NCBI GenBank assembly: GCA_031286695.1
Contig: JAITTY010000002.1
Span: forward strand, 62,001-126,000
Direction of reading: 5' to 3'
DNA from: Sphingobacterium sp.
GTDB lineage: Bacteria; Bacteroidota; Bacteroidia; Sphingobacteriales; Sphingobacteriaceae
Length of the DNA: 64,000 bases
Shown here: piece after piece, positions 9,046 to 18,461 of the stretch
Layout: every line of letters starts with the position of its first letter
Numbering within the stretch: the stretch's first letter is position 1
The notes under the pieces: generated by a model
Told to the model about the DNA's origin: nothing
What the model saw: the letters and a program-made list of their open reading frames with translations, nothing else
Databases searched by the model: none
Made by a program: the position numbers and the translations under genes

Positions 9046-10350
9046 CTATTTTAAATAGGTTCCAAAAAATTTCAATTCGGCGATTGCCACCGTTAAAGCA
9101 TTGCCTAGTGGCTGTTCACGAACGCCGTTCCATGTCGAGTTTACTTTAATTCGATAGTAACGGAAACCTCCCTGCAACTCCCAATTCACCTCATAATCTT
9201 CTCCAGCTTGTGCATAGGAAATATCCTCTGAAGTGGGGGATACGCCAAATGCGAGGCCTGAGGGCCTTATTCCTTCGTAAGTTCCGACTAATGTCCAAGC
9301 GTCCCAAGATCCATCAGCTATTGGAGCGTTGCTGCCATATAGTTCAAATTCCTTGATATGTGTAGCTTGGAAGAGTTGTGCTGTATTATCATTTCTTGCC
9401 CACATTTTCAAACGGCTGATCTGAGCCTGCTGTCCCAAATCGATGGTAAATGTAAACGGAATGGGGGCACTTCGGGCCCAAAATTGCTTGGCGGTATTGT
9501 ATGGAGTTGCTTCGGTGCCATCAAACAGGCTGATACTGATATCTGCACTATTGGGACCGGCACCATTGTTATTGTTGATGGTATAATCTCCATTGGGATT
9601 TGAGGCAGACACGGCCGCAATATTTTTATAAGCCGAAGCATTCTTCAATTCATATTCCTCTAAGGGAATTATATTGCGTTTTATTGTATCCGATTCGTTT
9701 CCCCATTGATCTCTTACGACCACTCCGAAATTGGTTTCGACGGCTTCCTGGCCACGTACACGTATTGTTCCTTCAACGGCTTTTGTATAGGTTTCATTAA
9801 CATTGACCCAACCGGTGTTGGTGTGTTTAAATACACGAATGATAATATTTGAGGCATTTTTATTTTCATAAATTACATTGATCCCTCCGAATGCACTAAA
9901 GAGATTTTTGTCTGAACTGAAAGATTCTGCTAAGGATTGATAGAGTGGTTTACCTGTTTTGATTTTCAGTGTAATTGGATCGGATTCTATTTCACCGACA
10001 CTTACAGCTACCAATTTTACATCATATTCTCCAATTTTGGCAAAACCTTCTATACGGATCTGATTGTCATATAGACTGGATTTACTAACGAGCACTTTGC
10101 CGTTTTCGAGTGTATAAGTTGCTTTTACATAGCGCAGATCGGCTACTTTTGGTAAATCGTAACTGATAATTGCTCCACCTGGTAATTCAGAATAGTTAAC
10201 ATTGGTTAAAACACCGGGTTTTTCACCAACGCGTTCCGCTGAAATTCCGGAATCTTCTTTACATGCGCTGAGCAGCAACAACGAGAGAATGCATCCTTTC
10301 ATGATTGCTCGCATAATAAATTGTATCATATTTTTCATGTTTAAATTCAT
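9046..10350 (-). CDS. DUF4959/DUF5126/DUF5000 surface lipoprotein with discoidin-like C-terminus
   Basis: A 434-residue protein with lipobox L27-S28-A29-C30 when read from 10350. In-frame ATG codons at 10338 and 10302 give shorter, more usual signal peptides, so the start is uncertain. After the cysteine comes a DUF4959 domain (GVLTNVNYSELPGGAIISYDLP), then a middle domain like DUF5126, and a C-terminal discoidin-like DUF5000 domain (PFTFTIDLGQQAQISRLKMWAR, GGFRYYRIKVNSTW). Such proteins are commonly the surface glycan-binding proteins of SusCD loci. It lies 8 bases after SusD in the operon that starts with the sigma factor at 17954. Confidence 0.85.
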   Translation of the reverse strand: MNLNMKNMIQFIMRAIMKGCILSLLLLSACKEDSGISAERVGEKPGVLTNVNYSELPGGAIISYDLPKVADLRYVKATYTLENGKVLVSKSSLYDNQIRIEGFAKIGEYDVKLVAVSVGEIESDPITLKIKTGKPLYQSLAESFSSDKNLFSAFGGINVIYENKNASNIIIRVFKHTNTGWVNVNETYTKAVEGTIRVRGQEAVETNFGVVVRDQWGNESDTIKRNIIPLEEYELKNASAYKNIAAVSASNPNGDYTINNNNGAGPNSADISISLFDGTEATPYNTAKQFWARSAPIPFTFTIDLGQQAQISRLKMWARNDNTAQLFQATHIKEFELYGSNAPIADGSWDAWTLVGTYEGIRPSGLAFGVSPTSEDISYAQAGEDYEVNWELQGGFRYYRIKVNSTWNGVREQPLGNALTVAIAELKFFGTYLK

Positions 10351-10358
10351 TTAATTTT

Positions 10359-12278
10359 TTACCATCCCGCTGCTTGTACCAGATTAGTGTTTCTTCTCCG
10401 TTCATTCAGACTGATCGGGGTGAAATAGTCTCTATCCATAAATGATCGTACATATAATATGGTTGTCCTGTAATATGAATTAGCCGTATACTGATTAATG
10501 TCCCATGCCATGATGGGGGTATTAAACTCTTTCACGGCATCTTTCCATCTTAAGATATCATAATAACGAATTCCTTCTAATGCAAATTCACAAGTCCGTT
10601 CGCGTTTGATAATTTCTCGAAGACCTTCTTTAGTATTAGGCTTGTTGGGGTTTGAGGAAAAGTTTGTCCAGGATTCTACAACGCCTTTAAGCCCACTGCG
10701 TGCCCGTACTTTATCGATATAAGTCAACGCTTCTGCCGTAGGACCATTTAGTTCATTCAAAGCCTCTGCATAGTAGAGGTATAAACTTGCTAAACGAATA
10801 ATGGGATTACCATATGCCCGGGTTGTAAAACTATTGCCTGAGGCCACCGTATTCTGGTAATTAAAGTGCTTTTTTGACGCATAGCCAGTTGTGTTAAAAT
10901 ATGTTGGGTTTGCTTTACCAGATGATCCAGAATATTTTAGATTGATATTGTATGCACTGGCATCTGTTTTGATCTGGTACATAAAAAGACGGCCTGCATC
11001 AAACATTAACGAAGCATAAAATCTATTTTCGCGATCCAGATTTAGTCTTGCGGTTTGTTGTCCTCCCACCAAATCATATTTGTAAGTATCGGTGCTTGGG
11101 ACTGAAATAAGATCATAACGGTTGTTATATGGAAAGGTAATATCCTCTTCAATAGGAACACCATTTTTTGAATAGAACTTTTCGGCTGTATTCATTGTAA
11201 CAGAAAAGTCGCCGCGTATCGTTGAGCTAGTGGCCTCGGTTACATAACGTGGCAATCCAAAATATCCTTGAAAGGTTGAGGAAGCTAAGTTTTTGGTGTC
11301 TAGCCATAATATTTCGGGATTATTGGAACTCTCATTAAAAGCTTCGCGGATACTCATCTGAATTTGGGTGGAGTTACTGGCGGTAATCCCTGCTGGCGTG
11401 GTGTAAGTGTGTAGCTTTTTACCAAAAGATTCAGCAAACTCGATAGCTTCTTTACAGGCTGCCACTGCATCCTGCCATTTTGTAGCGGAATAGGTATGGT
11501 TAAAGAGATCCTTACCATCGAAATTTTTTAGATTTGATTCAGGGTCAACGTTTCCATTGAAAAGCGGACTGGCCCGGTACATCATAATTTCCGCTTTTTC
11601 GGCTTTAGCGATGATCTTGGTTATTCGGCCGGTTTCGGAGGCTGCTGCGGTAATGTCATCTTGGAGAGCAGGCATACTTTCATCAATCAGTTTGATAATG
11701 TAATCAAAACATTCTTCGGTACTGTTTCTTGGGAGATTAGTTGCACCAGACTCTTCTTCTACCTCAATATTAACGTCTTTGATGGGGACGGGGCCGTATT
11801 TTCGTAATAATTGAAAATGATAGTATGCTTTCAGAAATTTAACTTCTGAAGCCCACATCGTTTTTTCGGCTTCATCCATATCGGGTACATTCATGATATT
11901 AGCCAAGAACGTATTGCAGTTGGTGATTCCTATCCATAAACTTGCGGATCCGTTGTTACCATCCCAGGCATTCAGCAGTGGCGAATCTGAGTTCTGAAAG
12001 CCTAAAGCGACGCGCCAATTGTAATAGGTGGAGTAGGTCGATTGCGAACTCAACCAAAATTCATCCCCAGAAAAGAGAGCCGGATTTCCTGTTACAGAAA
12101 AGCCCGAGGGAATGGATGAATAACAGGTTGCTAAGTAGCGTTGGGCCATAGACCGCATGGCGAAAGCTTGATCTAATACGGGAGCATTATCCGGAACAAT
12201 GTCCAAAAATTTATTACAACTCGTTGATAAACTCAGTATCAGAGCGGTGCTGAATATTTTAATTTTGATATTTTTCAT
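10359..12278 (-). CDS. SusD/RagB-family substrate-binding lipoprotein
   Basis: A 639-residue SusD protein, larger than the 480-550 usual here. The signal peptide ends at lipobox-like STSC with C21, followed by NKFLDIVPD, the usual SusD opening. The C-terminal signature is complete: LASLYLYYAEALNELNG, then YIDKVRARSGL, then IIKRERTCEFALEGIRYYDILRWKD. The extra length lies in the middle, where the ligand pocket is built, so a bulky ligand is conceivable (inference). It pairs with the SusC gene ending 75 bases upstream and precedes the DUF4959/DUF5000 gene by 8 bases. Confidence 0.95.
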   Translation of the reverse strand: MKNIKIKIFSTALILSLSTSCNKFLDIVPDNAPVLDQAFAMRSMAQRYLATCYSSIPSGFSVTGNPALFSGDEFWLSSQSTYSTYYNWRVALGFQNSDSPLLNAWDGNNGSASLWIGITNCNTFLANIMNVPDMDEAEKTMWASEVKFLKAYYHFQLLRKYGPVPIKDVNIEVEEESGATNLPRNSTEECFDYIIKLIDESMPALQDDITAAASETGRITKIIAKAEKAEIMMYRASPLFNGNVDPESNLKNFDGKDLFNHTYSATKWQDAVAACKEAIEFAESFGKKLHTYTTPAGITASNSTQIQMSIREAFNESSNNPEILWLDTKNLASSTFQGYFGLPRYVTEATSSTIRGDFSVTMNTAEKFYSKNGVPIEEDITFPYNNRYDLISVPSTDTYKYDLVGGQQTARLNLDRENRFYASLMFDAGRLFMYQIKTDASAYNINLKYSGSSGKANPTYFNTTGYASKKHFNYQNTVASGNSFTTRAYGNPIIRLASLYLYYAEALNELNGPTAEALTYIDKVRARSGLKGVVESWTNFSSNPNKPNTKEGLREIIKRERTCEFALEGIRYYDILRWKDAVKEFNTPIMAWDINQYTANSYYRTTILYVRSFMDRDYFTPISLNERRRNTNLVQAAGW

Positions 12279-12352
12279 TGAAATACAGTTTTTTCATCGG
12301 CGAATAGGCTTGTTTTCCTGCCCCTTTGCTTATGAAATTTTCTCTTAAATCT

Positions 12353-15300
12353 TTAAAGGTTTGCAGCCACACCAATGTTGTAGGTTTTCTGCAATGGATA
12401 GTTCAGACCATTTCCGCCCATTTCAGGGTCCCACAATTTGAAAGAGCTGAAACGTAGTAGATTAGTGGCACTTGCATATATCCGAAATGATTTGAATTTG
12501 AATTTTTTTACAAATTTTTCATTCAGGGAATAGCCTAATTCGACTTGTTTTAGACGGAGTAACGATGCATTTCTCATCCAAAATGTACTCGTGACCGTAT
12601 TGTTGGCCAAAGGAGTGACGCTTAGTCTAGGCCAAGCGGCATAAATGTCCTTATTATCTTCGGACCAGTGACTGTCAGCCCATTCCTGAAATACTCCATT
12701 TGGAGCTGTACTTGACCCAAAAGGTGCGATGCCTCGACTTAGTGGCGAGCTCACATTGTCAGCTGTCGAGTTGATAAACAGCGATGTTCGGCCTACTCCA
12801 GAGAAGAAGAAGGAGAAGTCGAGCCCTTTGTAGCCGGTACTCAATCCAAAGCCATAGTTGATCTCAGGGGTTGTTGGATGACCGATTGCCATACGGTCGT
12901 CATCATTGACAATGCCGTCCCTATTGACATCTAGATATTTGATGTCACCTCCGCGGACGCTTGATCCGGTTGATTGCTGCGGGGCATTGTACACTTCATT
13001 ATCATCTATAAATAGGCGTTCTGCAATGTAGCCAAATTGATGTCCGACAGAAGTTCCCTTACGTTGACGATAACTATTTGCATAGCCCGGTTCTTCATAA
13101 AAATCATATTCTCCTGTTGCATAGGTAAATGTACCCCGGCCTTGGAACCAGAGATTGGAGTTGACAGATTTTGAATAGGACATTTCGGAATCGAATCCAC
13201 GGCTTTTATATCTACCTAGATTTGCATAAACACCGGCTGTCAATCCATTAATACTAGTCAGACTGCGCTGCTGTACGATGTTATATCGAAGTTGATTATA
13301 ATAGTCTCCGGTAAAAGTAAAGCTTCCGTTGAATAGGCTGAGGTCGATTCCATAATTTGTCTGTCTGGAGGTTTCCCAGCTAATATTTGGATTGGCATAA
13401 CGATTTACGTTAACTCCCGATATCGTTGTTCTTCCTTGTTCTGCTGGTAAGCCAAAGGTATAATTATAAGAAGAGTTGTTTAGGTCAACGTCAGACAGGT
13501 AAAAGAATCTGGTGTCCAATATCTGGTCGTTGCCGAGTATACCATGCGTAAATCTAAATTTCAAATTGCTGACCACTTCTTTGAGGGGTTCGAAGAATTT
13601 TTCATTCGAAACAGACCAAGCTGCTCCGAAAGAGGGGAAAAATCCCCAACGATATGCTTTGGAGAATTTCTCGGATCCATTGTAGCCAAAAGCAAATTGC
13701 ACATGATATCTATTGTCATAGCCATAAGTGAAGCTCCCCGATAGGGAGACGTTGCGATTCGGCAATGAGTTAATGAGTGAAATGTTATTATCCACTGGGG
13801 TACTGACATTATCCCGAATAGTATTGATCACCGTTCCGAATATATTATGTTTATCATTAAAGGTGCGGCTGTAGGATAGCTGGTTCTCCATATAAAATAT
13901 AGAGGATTGTGTCCGGTCACCTGGTACGAAATTTAGATATTCTGTTCCAGACTCGGGATTGATCGGTCGCAAGCTCATGGTATTTGATTCCGCATTATAG
14001 GACTGCGGTTCATAATAAAAAGGAGAATATTGGCGAGATTGGGAAAAATAAGAATTACGCGTTATATTCCCCAAAGCACGGTATTTCAATCCTTCTGTAA
14101 TAATAGATGAAAGATCTTGGTTTAGCTCGAGCTGAATCTGGATATTGCTCCTTCTCCTTTCTGAATAACCACGCATAATCTGTGCATAGGGGTTGGCGTA
14201 TTGACCGTCGCCTGAATTGCCAAACAATGGGTGTTTGACATAAGATAATTCTGGACCAGCCTCATATACGGGCAGAAACAAAACAGGATTGGCGCGAAGA
14301 GCCAGGTTATAAGCTTCAGATCCACTTGTCGGTGGCCCTTGATAGTTTTGAAGGTTAGCTACGGTACGTACCATAGCTGTTGTCGATTTGGTAATATTGA
14401 TGCCAATATTACTTCGCAAATTCATTACTTTAAAATTGACATTATTATTGAAATTGTTCAGTTTGTCCATTTTCAACAAGCCGTTGTCATTGGTAAAGTT
14501 TGCGCTGACATTGTAGTTGGCAATTTGTCCACCACCAGATATGCCTAGGTTGTAATTTTGGGTTGTTGTCGTTGTTTTGGTTAGTGTATTTAACCAATCG
14601 ACAGCAGGATACAGCATAGGATTGCTTCCATCGGCAGTTTTATCGATTTTTTCCTGACTATAAGGTTCTACTCCCAGAGGATCACGAGTCGTCACAGCCT
14701 CATTATACATTTTCATCCAGGTCACCGGATCTGCGAATTTCAGTTTTTCCGTAGGTGTGGATACACGCTGTTCGGCTCTGAAATTGATTTTTGCAGGCCC
14801 TTCTTTTCCTGTTTTTGTAGTTACCAAAATAACACCATTTGCTCCGCGTGAACCATATACAGCAGATGCTGTTGCGTCCTTTAGAACTGAAAAACTTTCG
14901 ATATCATCGACAGGAATGCGTGCTAGATCGTCTGTGCTGACCTCCATATTGTCAACGAGTATCAAAGGCTTGTTGTTGGTTCCAAAAGTACCGACTCCGC
15001 GAATAAAAAAGTCTGCATTATCTGCCCCTGGTTCTCCGCTTCGTTGAAAAGAAACGATGCCGGCAACCTTACCTTGTAAAGCCGTTGTTAAGTTACTGAC
15101 AGGTTGACGTAGTTCTTTGGGTGTAATGGAGGTAACAGAACCTATAATATCTTGTTTACGTTGTCGTTGTCCAAAAGCTGTTACGACAACCTCATCAATA
15201 GCACTTGAAGAGGCTTCCTTTAAAATGATATTATATTTGGTGTTTTTATTGACGGATACTTCCTGAGACTCATACCCAACCATTGTAAATACCAATGTAC

Positions 15301-15937
15301 TGTTTGTTGGAACTTTGAGGATGAAATTTCCATTAACATCGGTAGCAGTTCCTATTCCAGATTTTTCTTTGACGGCGATACTAACTCCTGTGAGAGGAGT
15401 ACCACTTGTATCCCTAACCGATCCCGTAATTTGAACTTCTTGCTGGAAGTTCAATCTTATTTTATTATCAAGTTTGGAGGTGGCTCTGTTTGACTCGTAG
15501 TTTTTCTTCAATACAATGGTCTTATCGAAAAAATCATAGGTAAAATTGGCATCACCTAATATGGTTTTTAGAACTTGTACAAATGGGACATTTTTTATGT
15601 CAATCGAAATATCGTCGTTAGAGGCTATTTCATTTTTCCTATAGAAAAAGGTATAACCGCTTTGTTTTTCGAGATCTTTCAAAATAGAGGAGAGACTGGC
15701 CTTTCTCTTTTTGAGTGTGATCTGCTGAGCATAGGTATGAGCATTTACTTGCGACAGGCCTAGGCCGACCAATAAAGTTATTAGGTTGATCCTCATAAGA
15801 GATCTAGATAAAGGTCGTGCAAAAAAAGGTGGTTGTTTTTCATTTTTAAGACCTTTATTTGACGAGATATTCTTGCCTAACAGGTCTTCATGAAAATCCT
15901 CCCCCTTCTTCATGAACGGAGTTGTTGAAAATTTCAT
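12353..15937 (-). CDS. SusC/RagA TonB-dependent outer membrane receptor with STN domain
   Basis: A 1194-residue receptor. It has a basic N-terminal extension of about 45 residues, a signal segment at about 46-70, an STN domain at about 72-145 (LSSILKDLEKQSGYTFFYR), a carboxypeptidase-regulatory-like domain at about 168-240, the TonB-box-like AIDEVVVTAFG near 246-256, a plug domain (IRGVGTFGTNNKPLILVDN, VLKDATASAVYGSRGANGVI) and the beta-barrel. With the FecR and sigma genes upstream it forms a complete trans-envelope signalling set. An in-frame ATG at residue 9 is an alternative start. The promoter region to its left holds a long palindrome. Confidence 0.95.
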   Translation of the reverse strand: MKFSTTPFMKKGEDFHEDLLGKNISSNKGLKNEKQPPFFARPLSRSLMRINLITLLVGLGLSQVNAHTYAQQITLKKRKASLSSILKDLEKQSGYTFFYRKNEIASNDDISIDIKNVPFVQVLKTILGDANFTYDFFDKTIVLKKNYESNRATSKLDNKIRLNFQQEVQITGSVRDTSGTPLTGVSIAVKEKSGIGTATDVNGNFILKVPTNSTLVFTMVGYESQEVSVNKNTKYNIILKEASSSAIDEVVVTAFGQRQRKQDIIGSVTSITPKELRQPVSNLTTALQGKVAGIVSFQRSGEPGADNADFFIRGVGTFGTNNKPLILVDNMEVSTDDLARIPVDDIESFSVLKDATASAVYGSRGANGVILVTTKTGKEGPAKINFRAEQRVSTPTEKLKFADPVTWMKMYNEAVTTRDPLGVEPYSQEKIDKTADGSNPMLYPAVDWLNTLTKTTTTTQNYNLGISGGGQIANYNVSANFTNDNGLLKMDKLNNFNNNVNFKVMNLRSNIGINITKSTTAMVRTVANLQNYQGPPTSGSEAYNLALRANPVLFLPVYEAGPELSYVKHPLFGNSGDGQYANPYAQIMRGYSERRRSNIQIQLELNQDLSSIITEGLKYRALGNITRNSYFSQSRQYSPFYYEPQSYNAESNTMSLRPINPESGTEYLNFVPGDRTQSSIFYMENQLSYSRTFNDKHNIFGTVINTIRDNVSTPVDNNISLINSLPNRNVSLSGSFTYGYDNRYHVQFAFGYNGSEKFSKAYRWGFFPSFGAAWSVSNEKFFEPLKEVVSNLKFRFTHGILGNDQILDTRFFYLSDVDLNNSSYNYTFGLPAEQGRTTISGVNVNRYANPNISWETSRQTNYGIDLSLFNGSFTFTGDYYNQLRYNIVQQRSLTSINGLTAGVYANLGRYKSRGFDSEMSYSKSVNSNLWFQGRGTFTYATGEYDFYEEPGYANSYRQRKGTSVGHQFGYIAERLFIDDNEVYNAPQQSTGSSVRGGDIKYLDVNRDGIVNDDDRMAIGHPTTPEINYGFGLSTGYKGLDFSFFFSGVGRTSLFINSTADNVSSPLSRGIAPFGSSTAPNGVFQEWADSHWSEDNKDIYAAWPRLSVTPLANNTVTSTFWMRNASLLRLKQVELGYSLNEKFVKKFKFKSFRIYASATNLLRFSSFKLWDPEMGGNGLNYPLQKTYNIGVAANL

Positions 15938-15988
15938 TAAATTCGTTTGGTTTTAATGTGTTAATAATTGAGACGTTATTCGATGCTT

Positions 15989-16046
15989 TAATACCAATTA
16001 CAATTGCGGATTCTGCGCCAACAGAGTCCGTTTTTTATTGGTATTA
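15989..16046. repeat. 58-base nested palindrome between FecR and SusC
   Basis: Outer arms TAATACCAAT (15989-15998) and ATTGGTATTA (16037-16046) are perfect complements. Inside them CGGATTCTG and CAGAGTCCG pair at 8 of 9 positions. On the plus strand a T-run follows the inner stem, like a terminator, yet no plus-strand gene lies upstream. On the minus strand it sits in the leader of the SusC gene and could act as an attenuator or RNA-stability element, or be a mobile palindromic repeat. Confidence 0.55.
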
Positions 16047-16098
16047 TATTAGGGATTTACGGAGGTAGTTTTTTATTGGTCATAATTTTAGTAATTGG

Positions 16099-17247
16099 TT
16101 ATGTAATGATTAATTTAATGCGGCTATTTTCGCCTACCAAAGCTTTTGTATTGAGATCAGCATAATTGAGGAGCTCAATCAATTTATTTAAGCTGAGATT
16201 ACGGGGAATTGTGCCTGTATATTGTTCTTTGTCTTTACTTCGATGGTAAGTAATGTCAATATTATACCAACGGGCAATTTGTTGCATCACTTCTTCAGTG
16301 TTATTGCCATTAAAATAAAACTGACCCTTTTTCCAGCTTAATACTTCTTCGATATCCACACGCTGGGAGTTCAATACGCCATGTTGCAGTGTGGCCTGTT
16401 CACTTGGTTTAAGATAAATATTGCCCTGTGGAACATCTCGTGCTGAGACTAAAACAGATCCTTCTTCTAGGGTTGTCTGTATTTTATCTGTTTCAGGGTA
16501 GGCGTTGACATTGAAGCGGGTTCCGAGAACCTCAATTTTTTGACCACGAGTCTTCACAATAAACTTGCTTTTATTGCTTGTTTTCTGAACATGAAAATAG
16601 GCTTCCCCTTGGAGTTCCACTTCTCTTTCTTCATTGTTAAAAGAAGCTGGATAGGAAATCTTAGAATCTGCATTTAATGTTACCAATGTGCCGTCTGATA
16701 ATGTCAGGTCATATGTAGCCCCTTTTGGTGTATACATGCTATTTTTTTGTATATCTACTTGTCTGGTTTTTACATCGTGATAGCTAATTTGCCCGTTGCC
16801 ATCCTTTTTTATGATGACATTGTCAGTTTGTATACTTTGGTTGAGCGGAAGGTGCTCGAGGTCTATGTGTTTACCATTTCCCAATACAATGATCGCCTTT
16901 TCTTTACCGGGAGGGATTGACGCCAATTGTTCGGTAGTCGCTAAGATCTCGGGCTTTGGCCAGAATTTTAAGATCGAAAAACCAATGAGCAAGATGCTGG
17001 CGGCAATCGCTATATATTTAACAGTACGGAGTGGTGTAACTTTTTGTTCAGAATGCTGTATTTCTCTTAAAAGGCTTTTCTTGGTCCTATTTTGAATATT
17101 CGCAAATTCGGTCTCCGAAATGCCATTTTCGGACTGTTTTTCAAACCAGTCAAGTATTCTTTTTTTCTCTTCAACAGTATCTTTCCTGTTCAAGAAGATG
17201 GAAATCAGCTTGTATATTTCGTTCATTTGATTCATAACAGGTTCCAT
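16099..17247 (-). CDS. FecR-family anti-sigma factor
   Basis: A 382-residue regulator of the right-hand sigma/FecR/SusCD locus. A cytoplasmic N-terminal region (1-72) binds the sigma factor, a membrane segment spans about 76-95 (VKYIAIAASILLIGFSILKF), and the FecR domain begins near residue 172 (TPKGATYDLTLSDGTLVTLN, LQGEAYFHVQ, VLGTRFNVNAYPE). The C-terminal part (ARWYNIDITYH, LNKLIELLNYA) matches DUF4974. ATG codons at 17235 and 17226 are possible alternative starts to 17247. The sigma gene lies 131 bases upstream and the partner SusC 161 bases downstream. Confidence 0.94.
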   Translation of the reverse strand: MEPVMNQMNEIYKLISIFLNRKDTVEEKKRILDWFEKQSENGISETEFANIQNRTKKSLLREIQHSEQKVTPLRTVKYIAIAASILLIGFSILKFWPKPEILATTEQLASIPPGKEKAIIVLGNGKHIDLEHLPLNQSIQTDNVIIKKDGNGQISYHDVKTRQVDIQKNSMYTPKGATYDLTLSDGTLVTLNADSKISYPASFNNEEREVELQGEAYFHVQKTSNKSKFIVKTRGQKIEVLGTRFNVNAYPETDKIQTTLEEGSVLVSARDVPQGNIYLKPSEQATLQHGVLNSQRVDIEEVLSWKKGQFYFNGNNTEEVMQQIARWYNIDITYHRSKDKEQYTGTIPRNLSLNKLIELLNYADLNTKALVGENSRIKLIIT

Positions 17248-17378
17248 TGGAATGGTCAGTTATTATACAAGTGTGTGAAACAAGGAGAAACCTCTAGTCA
17301 AAAGTGAAAAAAAAGTGTTTTTTTTAAAAATGGACAAAATATCTATGAAAATACCTGTTAAAAAGGTATGAGTGTTGA

Positions 17379-17954
17379 CTAGAAAAAAAGTGTAAAATGA
17401 AATAGATGGCTTGTTGCTGCTCGAAGATGTTTGATTGCTTTATTAATGTGTTTTTCGACGGTAGATTCGCTGATATTTAGCTGCTGGGCAATAGCTTTGT
17501 TGCTCATGTAGAAGTCACGGCTCAATTTAAATACTTCTCGGCACTTTTCGGGAAGGTTCTCGACTTCTTTGGCAACAATATCGATGATATAACGGTAATA
17601 GAGTTTATCTTCTATTGAAACGGTTTCATCTTCCAGTTCGAGCTCGTCAAAATCGAACGATGATACCTTTAATTTTAAATTCTTGCGATAATGAGCAAGA
17701 ATGAGGTATCTACAGGAGCTAAATAGATAGGCCGGAAGAGATTCTATTTGTTCAATCATTTCCCGATTTTTCCATACTGATATAAAAAGGTCGTGCAATA
17801 TATCTTCAGCTACTTCGCTGCTTGCAACCTTTTTTGCTATAAAAGCTATTAAATCAGGTGTAAAGAGATCATATAATATAACAAACGCTCGTTGATCCCC
17901 CTGACTTATAAGCGGGAGAAGTTCATGATATTGATATGATTTTTGATTTTTCAT
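17379..17954 (-). CDS. ECF RNA polymerase sigma-70 factor
   Basis: A 191-residue ECF sigma factor. Region 2 lies at about 12-80 (EVAEDILHDLFISVWKNREMI) and region 4 at about 130-180 (LPEKCREVFKLS, then the helix-turn-helix AIAQQLNISESTVEKHI). It is clearly paralogous to the sigma factor at 7643-8200, sharing the ILHDLF.S.WKNR core. It is the first gene of the right-hand minus-strand locus and should be controlled by the FecR protein encoded next to it. No promoter could be assigned with confidence upstream of it. Confidence 0.94.
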   Translation of the reverse strand: MKNQKSYQYHELLPLISQGDQRAFVILYDLFTPDLIAFIAKKVASSEVAEDILHDLFISVWKNREMIEQIESLPAYLFSSCRYLILAHYRKNLKLKVSSFDFDELELEDETVSIEDKLYYRYIIDIVAKEVENLPEKCREVFKLSRDFYMSNKAIAQQLNISESTVEKHINKAIKHLRAATSHLFHFTLFF

Positions 17955-18114
17955 AAGAGTACTCGGGGAGTAAACTTAGTAAAAAAAATATAATTTCTTA
18001 TTACAGGCAGATAATCTGTATATATTTAGTGTCTTTACTACATTTATATATATTCGGGAGTCTTCATAGTTTCGGGGATTAACTGTTAATGTGTTAATCG
18101 CCAAAACTTCTGTT

Positions 18115-18335
18115 TTATTTTTTATGTGTGATTACATTTGTCAATGGAAAAAGATTGCTTTCGATGTAGGCTTTTTCAATCAGCTGACGCAGCTCTTCTC
18201 TTTCTTCGGGTTTTCCTTTCCAGTCTCCTCGACGCAAGGCTTGACGTCCCCCGCTTTCATGAAATTCCCAGTATAGGTATTGATGTTATTTGTGGCTAGT
18301 TCTTACCTGGTAGCGGTGGCACAAATGAATTCAAA
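18115..18335 (-). pseudogene. Degenerate 3' remnant of a sulfatase gene
   Basis: Read on the minus strand, this piece encodes the C-terminal end of a sulfatase closely related to the intact gene at 43747-45186. The block QYLYWEFHESGGRQALRRGD differs at one residue, and the tail ELRQLIEKA through HKK and its stop is shared at 21 of 26 positions. Thirty residues present in the intact protein are missing between them, an in-frame deletion of 90 bases. Further upstream, FVPPLPGKN is recognisable but followed by a stop and a frame shift. The rest of the gene, including the catalytic CxPSR part, is absent. About 70 bases are nearly identical in DNA, so the two copies parted recently. Confidence 0.85.
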
Positions 18336-18427
18336 TGACCAAGATAAACAAGCCTAAAAGACAGTGAAATAAGAAGTAATCTCTAATCATAAAACGTGTT
18401 TTTTGGGGCAACAGTGTCGTATTTACA

Positions 18428-18441
18428 CTATAACGTTTTCG
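18428..18441. promoter_or_regulatory. Candidate LacI-type operator, AACGTT class
   Basis: CTATAACGTTTTCG matches the imperfect palindrome before the first GH92 gene (CTAATACGTTTTAG) at 11 of 14 positions. It lies 165 bases upstream of the SusC start at 18606. LacI-family operators usually have a central CG step, as here. The assignment is by similarity only. Confidence 0.4.
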
Positions 18442-18449
18442 ACATTTGG

Positions 18450-18461
18450 GCAATCGATTGC
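18450..18461. promoter_or_regulatory. Candidate LacI-type operator GCAATCGATTGC
   Basis: This is a perfect 12-base palindrome with a central CG, 145 bases before the first gene of the 12-gene operon. The core CAATCGATTG recurs at 41250-41259, between the LacI gene and its divergent neighbour, and at 42003-42012. Three copies next to regulated or accessory genes suggest one regulator, probably the LacI protein encoded at 40025-41056. Confidence 0.55.

Noticed and set aside
18091..18276. Plus-strand frame of 61 codons in the region before the 12-gene operon
   Set aside because: It is antisense to the sulfatase relic, which is recognisable on the minus strand; the plus-strand translation has no sensible features.
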